From the NCBI GenBank assembly GCA_963676435.2, contig CAXXOZ010000009.1, positions 124,001 through 188,000 of the forward strand: a stretch of DNA of 64,000 nucleotides, given 5' to 3'. Below, piece by piece: positions 53,763 through 62,310 of the stretch; within the stretch, counting starts at the first letter, position 1, and each line of letters starts with the position of its first letter. Both the position numbers and the translations under genes were made by a program. The notes below the pieces were generated by a model that saw only the letters and a list, made by a program, of their open reading frames with translations, did no database searches and had not been told where the DNA came from. Source of the DNA: CAXXOZ01 sp963676435 (lineage in GTDB: Bacteria > Bacillota > Clostridia > Lachnospirales > Lachnospiraceae).

Positions 53763-53815
53763 GGCTGTGCTTGTGGGGAATGAAGGAAGTATATATCGCT
53801 TTTCATAGCACATGG
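53763..53815 (+). promoter_or_regulatory. Structured leader of the SleB-like gene
   Basis: TGTGCT (53766-53771) can pair with AGCACA further down, enclosing an ATGAA/TTCAT inner stem and the single-stranded TGGGGAATG. It lies between the promoter and the ribosome site. It does not match the known c-di-AMP riboswitch as I remember it. It also contains a 20-codon ORF starting at 53759, inside the -10 box, so not translated from this promoter. Confidence 0.35.
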
Positions 53816-53833
53816 TTTTAGAAAGAGGTAATT

Positions 53834-54523
53834 ATGACAAAAATTAAAAAAAGTATGAAGGCTATTTTTACTGCAACTAGGAAAAAACACATTTTAGCTG
53901 GAATATGTGGGGCTTTAAGTGTAACAATTATGATTACAGTTATCAGCCTAGGTGTCTCAGGCAATACAACAGAAGATGAGATATCAAAAACAAACATTAT
54001 TGAAGAAGAAACAGAGTTAACACTAGCAGTAACGGAAAAAGACACAGAAGCAGCGACAGAAGAAACAACAGAAGAAACAACTGAGGAAATAACAGAAGAA
54101 AAAGTACTTAGTAGTATTGAAGCAGCGGAAACAAACACAGTTACATCTGTGCAAAACAATTCATATACAATAAGCGAAAGCGATTATGACTCATTGCTTA
54201 AGATAGTACAAGCAGAGGCAGGAGGAGAAGACGAAACTGGCAAGATACTAGTTGCTAATGTAATCTTTAATCGTGTAAATAGTTCTAGATTTCCTAATAC
54301 AGTAGGAGATGTTATTTATGCAAAAGGACAGTTTTCGCCAGTTGCATACAGTAGTTTTAGTAATACAAAGGTTTCAGAATCTACAAAAATCGCAGTAGAT
54401 AAAGCGTTAAGCGGAATAGATTATTCACAAGGAGCATTGTTCTTTTGTGCAAATTCTTCTAGCGGATTATTTGGTGGATATACATATATTATGACTCATG
54501 GTGGTCATACCTTCTTCAAATAG
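53834..54523 (+). CDS. SleB-type cell wall hydrolase
   Basis: The 229-residue protein has an N-terminal membrane anchor or signal (about 20-43), a Thr/Glu-rich linker (about 45-95) and a C-terminal Hydrolase_2 domain. Visible motifs are the catalytic Glu in VQAEAGGEDETGKILVANVIFNR, then GQFSPV and ALFFCA. The family includes the spore cortex lytic enzyme SleB and vegetative cell wall hydrolases. Its consensus sigma-A promoter points to vegetative expression. AGAGGT precedes the start. Confidence 0.87.
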   Translation: MTKIKKSMKAIFTATRKKHILAGICGALSVTIMITVISLGVSGNTTEDEISKTNIIEEETELTLAVTEKDTEAATEETTEETTEEITEEKVLSSIEAAETNTVTSVQNNSYTISESDYDSLLKIVQAEAGGEDETGKILVANVIFNRVNSSRFPNTVGDVIYAKGQFSPVAYSSFSNTKVSESTKIAVDKALSGIDYSQGALFFCANSSSGLFGGYTYIMTHGGHTFFK

Positions 54524-54540
54524 TAAAAAACTGAATATTA

Positions 54541-54582
54541 AAAAGCCGTTTTTATAATGAAAATTTATAAAACGGCTTTTTT
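54541..54582 (+). terminator. Terminator after the SleB-like gene
   Basis: A 12-bp stem AAAAGCCGTTTT with an added ATAA/TTAT part and one bulged T, followed by six T. Confidence 0.9.
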
Positions 54583-54627
54583 ACTTTATATGAAAATTCT
54601 CTGAACTCATCTATAAAGTAAAAAGTG

Positions 54628-54656
54628 TTGTACAAGATAATAAGGTGTGTTATAAT
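54628..54656 (+). promoter_or_regulatory. thrC promoter
   Basis: TTGTAC (54628-54633), 17 bases, TATAAT (54651-54656). Confidence 0.65.
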
Positions 54657-54698
54657 CCATTGAGTAATAATATGAAAGAAAGGTGGAAAATTACCTTG

Positions 54699-56204
54699 AT
54701 GAAAGAAATGATATATGTTAGTACTCGAGGAGACAAAGAAGAAGTTAGTGCTTCAAAGGCTATTCTAAAGGGGCTTGCCTCAGATGGAGGATTGTTTGTT
54801 CCTAAAGAAATCCCTAGTATTGATATTGACATTGATGAATTAAGTAAAATGACATATAAAGAAGTTGCATATTTTGTAATGCATAAATTCTTTACTGATT
54901 TTTCAGAAGAAGAATTGAAATATTGTATAGATAATGCTTATGATTCTAAGTTTGATGATTCTGAAATCACACCATTAAAAGAAGCGGATGGGGCATATTA
55001 TTTAGAGTTGTTTCATGGCTCAACTATAGCATTTAAGGATATGGCACTTTCGATACTTCCATACCTTATGACAGTGTCTGCTAAGAAAAATAAAGTGACA
55101 AATGATATTGTTATTCTTACAGCTACATCAGGAGATACTGGTAAGGCAGCTTTGGCTGGATTTGCAGAGGTAAAAGGCACTAAGATTATAGTATTCTATC
55201 CAAAAGGTGGAGTTAGCCCTATACAGGAAAAACAGATGGTTACACAAAAAGGGGACAATACTTTTGTAATTGGAATTAATGGAAATTTTGATCAAGCTCA
55301 AAGTGGAGTTAAGTCGATTTTTGGTAACGTAGAGTTTGGGGAAGAAATGCTTGAGAAAGGCTTTCAATTTTCATCTGCAAATTCTATAAATATAGGAAGA
55401 CTTGTTCCGCAGATTGTATATTATGTATATTCATACGCTAAACTATATAAAGATGGTGTTATAAAAAATGGAGATAAAATAAACTTTGTAGTTCCAACAG
55501 GGAATTTTGGGAATATCCTAGCAGGATATTATGCTAAGGAAATGGGGCTGCCAGTTAATAAACTTGTTTGTGCATCAAATCAGAATAAGGTCTTATTTGA
55601 CTTTTTTAAAACAGGTGAATACGATAAAAATAGAGAGTTCATTTTGACATCATCACCTTCTATGGATATTCTTATATCAAGTAATTTAGAAAGACTTATA
55701 TATAAAATAGCAGATAATGATTCTGTTAAGAATAAAAAATTTATGGAAGCTCTTATTAATGAGGGTAAATATGAAATTACAGACTCTATGAGAGAGAAGC
55801 TTATAGATTTTTATGGGAATTATTCAGATGAAGAAGAAACAAGTTTGGCTATAAAGGAACTATTTGAAAAAACTGGATATGTAATAGATACTCATACAGC
55901 TGTTGCGTCATCTGTTTTTAATAAGTATTCGAAAGAATCTAAAGATAAGACAAAAACAGTTATAGTATCAACGGCAAGTCCTTATAAGTTTGTTAGAAGT
56001 GTTATGGATGCTATTGATCCAAGATATGACGATCTTGATGATTTTGGACTTGTGGATAAGTTAGAGGAAATAAGTAAAGTTAAGATTCCAAATGCAGTTG
56101 AAGAAATTCGAGATGCAAAAGTTCTTCATGATACAGTTTGTGAAGTTTCTGAAATGGAAGAGCAGGTTAGAAATAAAATAAATGAATGGCATAATTCTTT
56201 ATAG
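54699..56204 (+). CDS. thrC: Threonine synthase
   Basis: The 501-residue PLP enzyme has the N-terminal pattern YVSTRG..K and the PLP-Lys in ELFHGSTIAFKDMAL. ATSGDTGKAALAGFA and VPTGNFGNILAGYYA are also present. It forms threonine from phosphohomoserine. ATG 54699 gives the expected N terminus; AGGTGG is 12 bases upstream, so TTG 54696 at 9 bases is also possible. No other threonine gene is nearby. Confidence 0.94.
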   Translation: MKEMIYVSTRGDKEEVSASKAILKGLASDGGLFVPKEIPSIDIDIDELSKMTYKEVAYFVMHKFFTDFSEEELKYCIDNAYDSKFDDSEITPLKEADGAYYLELFHGSTIAFKDMALSILPYLMTVSAKKNKVTNDIVILTATSGDTGKAALAGFAEVKGTKIIVFYPKGGVSPIQEKQMVTQKGDNTFVIGINGNFDQAQSGVKSIFGNVEFGEEMLEKGFQFSSANSINIGRLVPQIVYYVYSYAKLYKDGVIKNGDKINFVVPTGNFGNILAGYYAKEMGLPVNKLVCASNQNKVLFDFFKTGEYDKNREFILTSSPSMDILISSNLERLIYKIADNDSVKNKKFMEALINEGKYEITDSMREKLIDFYGNYSDEEETSLAIKELFEKTGYVIDTHTAVASSVFNKYSKESKDKTKTVIVSTASPYKFVRSVMDAIDPRYDDLDDFGLVDKLEEISKVKIPNAVEEIRDAKVLHDTVCEVSEMEEQVRNKINEWHNSL

Positions 56205-56215
56205 GATTAATGTAA

Positions 56216-56246
56216 AAAAAGGTATCTCTCTTGAGATACCTTCAGA
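56216..56246 (+). terminator. thrC terminator, left copy
   Basis: The 9-bp stem AGGTATCTC/GAGATACCT with a 4-base loop follows an A run. The insertion sequence replaces the original T run right after the hairpin. The same hairpin recurs beyond the element at 57856-57877. Confidence 0.7.
56220..56241. repeat. Left 22-bp target duplication of the IS1182-type element
   Basis: The 22 bases, themselves a hairpin, recur exactly at 57856-57877 on the other side of the element. Confidence 0.85.
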
Positions 56247-56263
56247 CTGTAGACAAAGCGGCA

Positions 56264-57721
56264 CTAGGATATCCATCCTAGTGCCATTTTTCTCTCCGTA
56301 TTTGATAAAAACCTTGGTTTTGTAAAAAGAGTCGATAATACATCTCTAAAATGTCCCATTCTCTGTCTCATCATTGCCAGTTTCTTTAGATTCATGGACG
56401 CAAAGGTAAGACCGACCTTCATTTCCATTGCAGTCTTGCCTTTCATCTGTGTGTATCTGAATCCGTGGTTTTCCTTTGCAGTTCCAAAGATTCTCTCTAT
56501 TGTTTCTTTTCTCTGGGAATAAAGTTCTTTCATTCCCAGTGTATGCCGGATGTCCTCACATATCTCAATGTACGGTTCCCATATATGCTTTGTTACAACT
56601 TTTACATGGTCTACACTCAGTGTACATTGTTTAAGGTATTCGCAGCTGGCACATAATCTTCCACAGCTTTTATATTCCCTGTATCCGTCCCTGTTTGTTG
56701 TGCTGTACTTAAGCATCTGGTCACCAGGGCATATGTAGCAGTCATAATACTCGTCATAAACATAATCGAACTTTTTAAAAAAACCATCTTTTGTCATTGG
56801 CCTTTTGTATGGAAGCAGAGGATTAATGCCGTCATCTATCAGCATCTTTGCAATTGCTGGGGTTTTATATCCTGCATCCATAACCAATGTTTCAATTCCT
56901 ATATCTTTTATCTTATCGTAAAGACCTTTGAAGGTACGGCTGTCATGAAGGTTACCTTTATTAACTGTGTATCCCAGAATCCAACCATGTTTATCGCATG
57001 CTGTCTGAATTCCATAAGCAAAAACATTTTTATGTTCCCCTTTTCTGAACCATCCACTTTCAGGATCAGATGTACTTTCTTTTGTTTCTTTTTCCTTGCC
57101 ACTTCCTCCTTCAGAAGGTGGAAGGTTATCATCGTCTTTATCCTTTAACGGTTTTTTACCATGTTCTTCACGGTCTTTGTTTATTTCTTTCTTTAACAAT
57201 TCCTCATAAAACAGTGCTTCCTCTTTTGCTATCCTTTTCTGCATCTTTTTATTATTGGCACATGCTTTGACATGTGTTCCGTCAACAAACACTTCCGTAG
57301 GATCTACCAGTTTAAACTTATAGCACTGCTCAAGGATGTGACTGAATATCTGTTCAAAAAGTTTTGTTTCTTTAAAGCGTCTTGTATAGTTTTTTCCAAA
57401 AGTTGAAAAGTGTGGTACCTTATCCATCATCTCCAGGCCCAGAAACCATCGGTAGGCTACATTCACTTCTATTTCCCTGATTGTCTGTCTCATACTTTTT
57501 ATTCCATAGAGGTACTGAATGAATGGGATTTTAATTAGCATTACTGGATCCATGCTTGGTCTTCCAGTGTCTGATGAATATTTATCTTCCACGAGATTGT
57601 ATATGAAGTTCCAGTCTATTGCCATATCTATTAATCTTAGAAGATGTTCCTTCGGAACCATGTCATCCATGCAGAACATCTGCACCTGTTCCCTTTTTTT
57701 ATCAGCATTCTGTGTCATCAT
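56264..57721 (-). CDS. IS1182-family transposase
   Basis: The 485-residue protein has an N-terminal DUF772-type region (MDPVMLIKIPFIQYLYGIKSMRQTIREIEVNVAYRWFLGL). A DDE domain follows, with Asp in DGTHVKA, Asp in TLVMDAGYKTP and Glu in ERIFGTAKENHGFRYTQMKG. A Cys-rich insert (CGRLCASCEYLKQC) precedes the Glu. The frame is intact. Codon use is richer in GC at third positions than in neighbouring genes, consistent with recent transfer. Confidence 0.93.
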   Translation of the reverse strand: MMTQNADKKREQVQMFCMDDMVPKEHLLRLIDMAIDWNFIYNLVEDKYSSDTGRPSMDPVMLIKIPFIQYLYGIKSMRQTIREIEVNVAYRWFLGLEMMDKVPHFSTFGKNYTRRFKETKLFEQIFSHILEQCYKFKLVDPTEVFVDGTHVKACANNKKMQKRIAKEEALFYEELLKKEINKDREEHGKKPLKDKDDDNLPPSEGGSGKEKETKESTSDPESGWFRKGEHKNVFAYGIQTACDKHGWILGYTVNKGNLHDSRTFKGLYDKIKDIGIETLVMDAGYKTPAIAKMLIDDGINPLLPYKRPMTKDGFFKKFDYVYDEYYDCYICPGDQMLKYSTTNRDGYREYKSCGRLCASCEYLKQCTLSVDHVKVVTKHIWEPYIEICEDIRHTLGMKELYSQRKETIERIFGTAKENHGFRYTQMKGKTAMEMKVGLTFASMNLKKLAMMRQRMGHFRDVLSTLFTKPRFLSNTERKMALGWIS

Positions 57722-57813
57722 AAGTATTCACACCCCTATATTTGATATAATAATTATACCATAAAAGAGGCTTAAAGTCCGTGAAATACTGAGGTTTTTG
57801 GCTCTTAGACGAG

Positions 57814-57838
57814 AAAAATCCAGAGCAAAAGCTCTGGA
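57814..57838 (-). terminator. Terminator inside the IS1182 end, upstream of its transposase
   Basis: An 8-bp stem TCCAGAGC/GCTCTGGA with an AAAA/TTTT loop is followed on the minus strand by TTTTT. It would stop transcription entering the element toward the transposase. Confidence 0.7.
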
Positions 57839-57855
57839 CTTTGTCTACAGTCTGA

Positions 57856-57877
57856 AGGTATCTCTCTTGAGATACCT
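57856..57877 (-). terminator. Right copy of the duplicated hairpin, terminator of the CheX-like gene
   Basis: Exact copy of 56220-56241. On the minus strand it directly follows the CheX-like gene; on the plus strand it is followed by TTTT. It is both the right target duplication and a working terminator hairpin. Confidence 0.75.
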
Positions 57878-57887
57878 TTTATGATTT

Positions 57888-58772
57888 TTATAAAGTTATT
57901 AGAAAGTTCACTGTTCCGAAAGTGAAAAATACAGGTAAAACCAAAACTTCTTTTCCTTCATTTTCAACTCTGTTATTAAAGAAGAATGGTGGTGTTAATT
58001 TTAGTTCTAATCCTCTATTATTTGAAACATTTACTGTGAAAAGTCCGTTGTGCAAATTTAAAAAGTCGCAAACAGCTGCTTCTGTATATTCGTTTATACC
58101 TACAAGAGGTTCTTTGATAAATCTGCTTGCGAACTCAATAATAACTGGTTTGGAGGCGAAAACAGAAGTGTTTACATTCAAACCCGTTCCTTCTATATCC
58201 TGAGTCACCTTAAATAATTCGTTACTTGAATCTTCGAAATCTACAGGATCAAGGAGAGTAAAGTCATCTCCGATAAATCTAACCAGATTTTTAATCAATA
58301 GTTCTATGTAGTCGCAGTATAGAGTTTTATTGTCATCTGGAATTGGGAAAAAAACATTAATCATTTCCATGATTTTTTCCGTTCTAGAGAGTTCTATATC
58401 CTCATCTGTCAAAGTATATTTATCTTTATAAAATCGTATTGCTTTTTCAAAATCATAGTTTGAAATATAGTTTTTATCAACTAATGCCTGGCCTAACAAC
58501 AAATAACCGATTTGTTGGGATTTTAGCAATTCTTCAACCTGTTCTGCGGTTATATATCCTAATTCTGTAGCTATGTCCCCAAAACGCTTATCCATTCTTG
58601 TCTGCATTTCATGAACTCTTTCTACCTGACTTGAAGTCATATAGCCTGAATTGATAGCTAGAATACCAAGTTTTAGCCTTGTATCAGCTTTTTGCTGTAG
58701 CCCGTCTACTAACTGCTCAGGAGAAACAAGCTTTTCATTAAGTAAGTAATTTCCAAAAAATTGAGTAAACAT
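57888..58772 (-). CDS. CheX-like chemotaxis phosphatase with extra N-terminal domain
   Basis: The 294-residue protein has helix-rich N-terminal repeats resembling the GspE N-terminal (MshEN-like) fold (about 1-130: LLNEKLVSPEQLVDGLQQ, ELGYITAEQVEELL). The C-terminal CheX-type domain is at about 155-294 (NVNTSVFASKPVIIEFASRFI, AAVCDFLNLHNGLF). The phosphatase motif has Asp in place of the usual Glu (D-x2-N). It is co-directional with a CheY-like gene one base upstream, so the pair probably forms a regulator and its phosphatase. Confidence 0.75.
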   Translation of the reverse strand: MFTQFFGNYLLNEKLVSPEQLVDGLQQKADTRLKLGILAINSGYMTSSQVERVHEMQTRMDKRFGDIATELGYITAEQVEELLKSQQIGYLLLGQALVDKNYISNYDFEKAIRFYKDKYTLTDEDIELSRTEKIMEMINVFFPIPDDNKTLYCDYIELLIKNLVRFIGDDFTLLDPVDFEDSSNELFKVTQDIEGTGLNVNTSVFASKPVIIEFASRFIKEPLVGINEYTEAAVCDFLNLHNGLFTVNVSNNRGLELKLTPPFFFNNRVENEGKEVLVLPVFFTFGTVNFLITL

Positions 58773-59153
58773 TTAATTACCTCCTTCGGCTAAACTTGTT
58801 ATTATTTTTTTAACCTGTTCTGTATCCAAAGGCTTTTGTAAGAAATCATATGCACCAGCTTTAATAGCATCCCTTAAAGAGGCCATAGTGCCAACAGAAG
58901 AAGCCATAACGACTTTTGCTTCAGGATAACACTCTACGATTTCTCGTACTGATTCTATTCCGTCTTTTTTAGGCATTACAATATCCATAAATACTAAGTC
59001 GGGTTTTGAAGAGTTATATAATGTGATAGCTTCTTCCCCATTAGAAGCTTCGATGACTTCTTGACAACCAAGAGTCATAATATAGTCTTTTAGTTTCTTT
59101 CTAGAAACTATTGAATCATCGCAAACCAAAATTTTCATATCTTTTATGTTCAT
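58773..59153 (-). CDS. CheY-like response regulator
   Basis: A 126-residue lone receiver domain with Asp pair (VCDDSIVSRKKL), phospho-Asp in LVFMDIVMPKKDG, and conserved Ser and Lys (VMASS, LQKPLD). It has no output domain. Together with the CheX-like gene it forms a small operon separate from the main chemotaxis operon, with its own sigma-A promoter. Confidence 0.9.
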   Translation of the reverse strand: MNIKDMKILVCDDSIVSRKKLKDYIMTLGCQEVIEASNGEEAITLYNSSKPDLVFMDIVMPKKDGIESVREIVECYPEAKVVMASSVGTMASLRDAIKAGAYDFLQKPLDTEQVKKIITSLAEGGN

Positions 59154-59204
59154 AAACTAAAACTCCTTCCAATACATAGTTCACCCTAAAAATCCTATGG
59201 TTAC

Positions 59205-59233
59205 ATAATAACTTATTGAGTAGAAAAATTCAA
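59205..59233 (-). promoter_or_regulatory. Promoter of the CheY/CheX pair
   Basis: On the minus strand TTGAAT (plus 59228-59233) and TATTAT (59205-59210) with a 17-base spacer. Confidence 0.65.
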
Positions 59234-59374
59234 TATAAATCCTATAATTAAAATATTATTTGTGCTATTATATAATAAAATTTAGACAATAAATAAAACC
59301 ATAAACAATCATTTTAACAACACATTATCATCACAAACATTATTTATTATATACCGTGTAAGGAGGTACTCTAG

Positions 59375-60052
59375 ATGTACAATATTCTTGTTGTCGACGA
59401 CGAAGATAAAATTAGGGAACTAATAAGGAAATATGCTGAATTTGAAGGCTATGCAATTACAGAAGCATCTGATGGAATAGAAGCTATTGATATTTGTAAA
59501 ATGAAAGATTTTGACTTAATAATACTAGACATTATGATGCCAGGACTTGATGGTTTTTCTACTTGTAAGGAAATTTTTAAGTTAAAAAAAATACCTATTA
59601 TCATGCTTTCGGCTAGAGGTGAAGAGTATGACAGGATTCACGGATTTGAACTGGGAATAGATGACTATGTAGTGAAACCTTTCTCCCCGAAAGAACTTAT
59701 GATGAGGGCGAATGTAGTAATATCAAGAAATAAAAAAACAAATTTTGATGAAGAAGGACATGAGATTTTTACTACTGAAGGTTTGAGTGTTGATTTCACA
59801 GGCAGAATAGTAACTATCGATGGTGAAAAAGTTGATATGACTCCAAAAGAGTATGATTTGCTGTTCTATATGGTTAGAAACAGAGGAATTGCACTTACTA
59901 GAGAAAAGTTGATTTCGGATGTTTGGGGATATGATTATTACGGAGATGACAGAACCCTTGATACTCATATTAAGTTGTTAAGAAGCAGCCTTGGTGATTA
60001 TAGAAAACAGGTTGTGACACTTAGAGGAGTGGGGTATAGATTTGAAGTATAA
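59375..60052 (+). CDS. OmpR/PhoB-family response regulator
   Basis: The 225-residue protein has a receiver domain (VVDDEDKIRELI, phospho-Asp in LIILDIMMPGLDG, VKPF) and a winged helix (TPKEYDLLFYM, VWGYDYYGDDRTLDTHIKLLRSSLG). AAGGAGGT precedes the start. It overlaps the kinase gene by 11 bases. Upstream A/T-rich sequence has -10-like hexamers but no clear -35. Confidence 0.93.
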   Translation: MYNILVVDDEDKIRELIRKYAEFEGYAITEASDGIEAIDICKMKDFDLIILDIMMPGLDGFSTCKEIFKLKKIPIIMLSARGEEYDRIHGFELGIDDYVVKPFSPKELMMRANVVISRNKKTNFDEEGHEIFTTEGLSVDFTGRIVTIDGEKVDMTPKEYDLLFYMVRNRGIALTREKLISDVWGYDYYGDDRTLDTHIKLLRSSLGDYRKQVVTLRGVGYRFEV

Positions 60053-61514
60053 CAAAAAGATTAGTATTAAATGGAAAATTTTTTCATACTTATTCGTATT
60101 TGTAGTTTTATTGCTTTTGATTTTATGGTTATTTCAAACAGTTTATCTTGATTATTTTTATAAAGTAATTAAAGAACATGAGATAAAGGATGCAATGGAA
60201 GATATAGAAAGCCTTATTAGTGAAGAAGATTTAGATGAGGTTGTACAAAGTATCTCGGAAAAATATGATGTATGCATTTTGATTACAGATGAAAATTCAA
60301 ATCAGCTTTACTCAAATCATCTGTCAGGAGATTGTATAATTCATAAAATGTCACCTTTTACACTTGAAGAATATTATTTAACCGCAATAGCAGCTGGAGG
60401 AAAGTTAGAAATAAGACTGGAAGAATCATTTATAAATGGTTTTGATGATGACAAACCATCACATTATGAGAAGTTTGAAACTTTTCCGAATTTGGCAGTG
60501 AATAATACAAAGAGCGTACTTTTAGTTAATATTCAAACAAGTTATACAGGTGAAGAGTATGTAATATATTTAAATTCAACAATAACACCAGTTGATGCGA
60601 CAGTTAAAACATTAAGGATTCAATTGATATATATTTCAGTAATACTAATAGCTTTATCAATGATAATAGCTTTGTTGATTTCAAAAAGGGTTTCAAAATC
60701 TATAATTAGAATTAATAAATCTGCTAAAGAATTGGCAAAAGGAAATTTTGATATAAATTTTGATGGAAGAGACTACAAAGAAATTTCTGAACTTTCAGAC
60801 ACCTTGAATTATACGGCCTTAGAGTTGGGAAAAACAGAAAAACTTCAAAAAGAGCTTATAGCGAATATATCTCACGATTTAAGGACGCCGCTAACAATGA
60901 TAACGGGTTATGCAGAGGTTATGCGAGATTTGCCTAATGAAAGTACTCCGGAAAACATACAGGTTATAATAGATGAAGCAAAAAGACTTTCAATTCTGGT
61001 TAATGATTTACTTGATATTTCGAAACTTCAATCTGGAGTCAGTGATTTGAGAATTACGAAATATGATTTGACGGAAAGTATAAAATCTGTAATTGCTAGA
61101 TACAAAAAATTAATTAGCCAGGAAAAATATAAGGTAGAGTTTGAGTATGATGAAAATATTTTTGTGAGAGCAGATGAATACAAAATATATCAAGTGATAT
61201 ATAACTTCATAAATAATGCGATAAACTACTCAGGCGAAGATAAGACGGTAAAGGTAAGGCAAAGAGTTATTGGAGATATAGTAAGGGTAGAAGTTATTGA
61301 TTATGGCGAAGGGATTTGTGAAAAAGACCTTGAAAATGTATGGGATAGGTATTACAAATCAAATAAAGAACATAAAAGAGGAGTAATTGGAACTGGTTTA
61401 GGCCTTTCTATAGTAAAGAATATTATGGAGCTTCATGGATTTAAGTATGGAGTAGAAAGTGAACAAGGAAAAGGCTCAACATTCTGGTTTGAAATTGAAT
61501 TAAGTAAGGAGTGA
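60042..61514 (+). CDS. Sensor histidine kinase
   Basis: The 490-residue protein starts at TTG with GGGG upstream. It has two membrane segments (about 12-33 and 188-208), an extracytoplasmic sensor region, HAMP, HisKA (IANISHDLRTPLTMITGYAEV) and HATPase (NFINNAINYS, DYGEGI, GTGLGLSIV). It pairs with the preceding regulator. The VTC and DUF4956 genes follow closely and may be regulated targets. Confidence 0.92.
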   Translation: MKYNKKISIKWKIFSYLFVFVVLLLLILWLFQTVYLDYFYKVIKEHEIKDAMEDIESLISEEDLDEVVQSISEKYDVCILITDENSNQLYSNHLSGDCIIHKMSPFTLEEYYLTAIAAGGKLEIRLEESFINGFDDDKPSHYEKFETFPNLAVNNTKSVLLVNIQTSYTGEEYVIYLNSTITPVDATVKTLRIQLIYISVILIALSMIIALLISKRVSKSIIRINKSAKELAKGNFDINFDGRDYKEISELSDTLNYTALELGKTEKLQKELIANISHDLRTPLTMITGYAEVMRDLPNESTPENIQVIIDEAKRLSILVNDLLDISKLQSGVSDLRITKYDLTESIKSVIARYKKLISQEKYKVEFEYDENIFVRADEYKIYQVIYNFINNAINYSGEDKTVKVRQRVIGDIVRVEVIDYGEGICEKDLENVWDRYYKSNKEHKRGVIGTGLGLSIVKNIMELHGFKYGVESEQGKGSTFWFEIELSKE

Positions 61515-61518
61515 TATT

Positions 61519-62310
61519 ATGGCAGTAGAAGTCTTTAAAAGGTATGAAAAAAAATATTTACTTTCTAAGAGTGTATATTATAAACTGCTTGAAAGAATCG
61601 AAAATAAATTAGTGAGTGATGTCCACAGCGAAGGTGAGGATTTTTATGAAATATGTAATCTTTACTACGATACTTTAACAAATGAGCTTATCAGGAAATC
61701 CATAGAAAAGCCAGTTTATAAAGAAAAGCTTCGCTTAAGAAGTTATGGAGCGCCTGGGAAAAAAGATAAAGTTTTTTTAGAAATAAAAAAGAAATATAAA
61801 GGTGTAGTATACAAAAGAAGAGTTTCGCTGTCTTTACAAGAAGCATATGATTTTGTAAAAAACAAAAAGGCACCAGAAAATGAAAAGATTAATAGACAAA
61901 TTGCTAAAGAGATAGAATATTTTTTGTATCAGCATAATGTTGAACCTGTTTTATATCTATCCTATAAAAGGAAAGCATTATCTGGCATAGAAGACAAAGA
62001 TTTAAGAATTACTTTTGATAAAGAAATTACAACCAGAAGATATGATCTTTGTTTGGCAAAAGGCAGTTACGGAGAAAGTTTAATTGACGATGATTTAATG
62101 CTTATGGAAATAAAAGCACCAGGATCAGTACCGTTATGGCTTTGTGATGCTCTAGCAGAATTTAATATTTTGCCAATATCTTTTTCAAAATATGGTACAG
62201 AATATAAGAATAAAATAATTAAAGAAGGTGATGGAAAATGTTTGAGTCAATACTCGCCAGCAGTACAGATGCTGAATTGTCAATTGGGACAGCAATCATT
62301 AGTATCTTAG
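61519..62310 (+). CDS. VTC-domain polyphosphate polymerase-like protein
   Basis: The 263-residue protein has the VTC/CYTH-like tunnel pattern: FKRYEKKYLL, LYYDT, KEKLRLRSYG, FLEIKKKYKGVVYKRRVSL and LMEIKAPG. Related proteins make polyphosphate from nucleotides, but for bacterial versions the activity is seldom shown. The usual C terminus (FSKYGTEYKNKI) is followed by a 30-residue tail that overlaps the next gene by 73 bases in another frame. Confidence 0.82.
   Translation: MAVEVFKRYEKKYLLSKSVYYKLLERIENKLVSDVHSEGEDFYEICNLYYDTLTNELIRKSIEKPVYKEKLRLRSYGAPGKKDKVFLEIKKKYKGVVYKRRVSLSLQEAYDFVKNKKAPENEKINRQIAKEIEYFLYQHNVEPVLYLSYKRKALSGIEDKDLRITFDKEITTRRYDLCLAKGSYGESLIDDDLMLMEIKAPGSVPLWLCDALAEFNILPISFSKYGTEYKNKIIKEGDGKCLSQYSPAVQMLNCQLGQQSLVS

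Larger units (their letters stand above)
56242..57855 (-). mobile_element. IS1182-family insertion sequence
   Basis: A 1614-bp element bounded by perfect 17-bp terminal inverted repeats (TCAGACTGTAGACAAAG), with a single intact transposase gene on the minus strand. A 22-bp duplicated target flanks it. IS1182 elements are known for long, variable target duplications. Confidence 0.92.

Noticed and set aside
53761..53833. c-di-AMP (ydaO-type) riboswitch before the SleB-like gene
   Set aside because: The leader is far shorter than this class and I cannot find its conserved core; kept only as an unnamed structured leader.
56465..57270. Several plus-strand ORFs inside the IS1182 element
   Set aside because: All are antisense frames of the transposase and show no domain.
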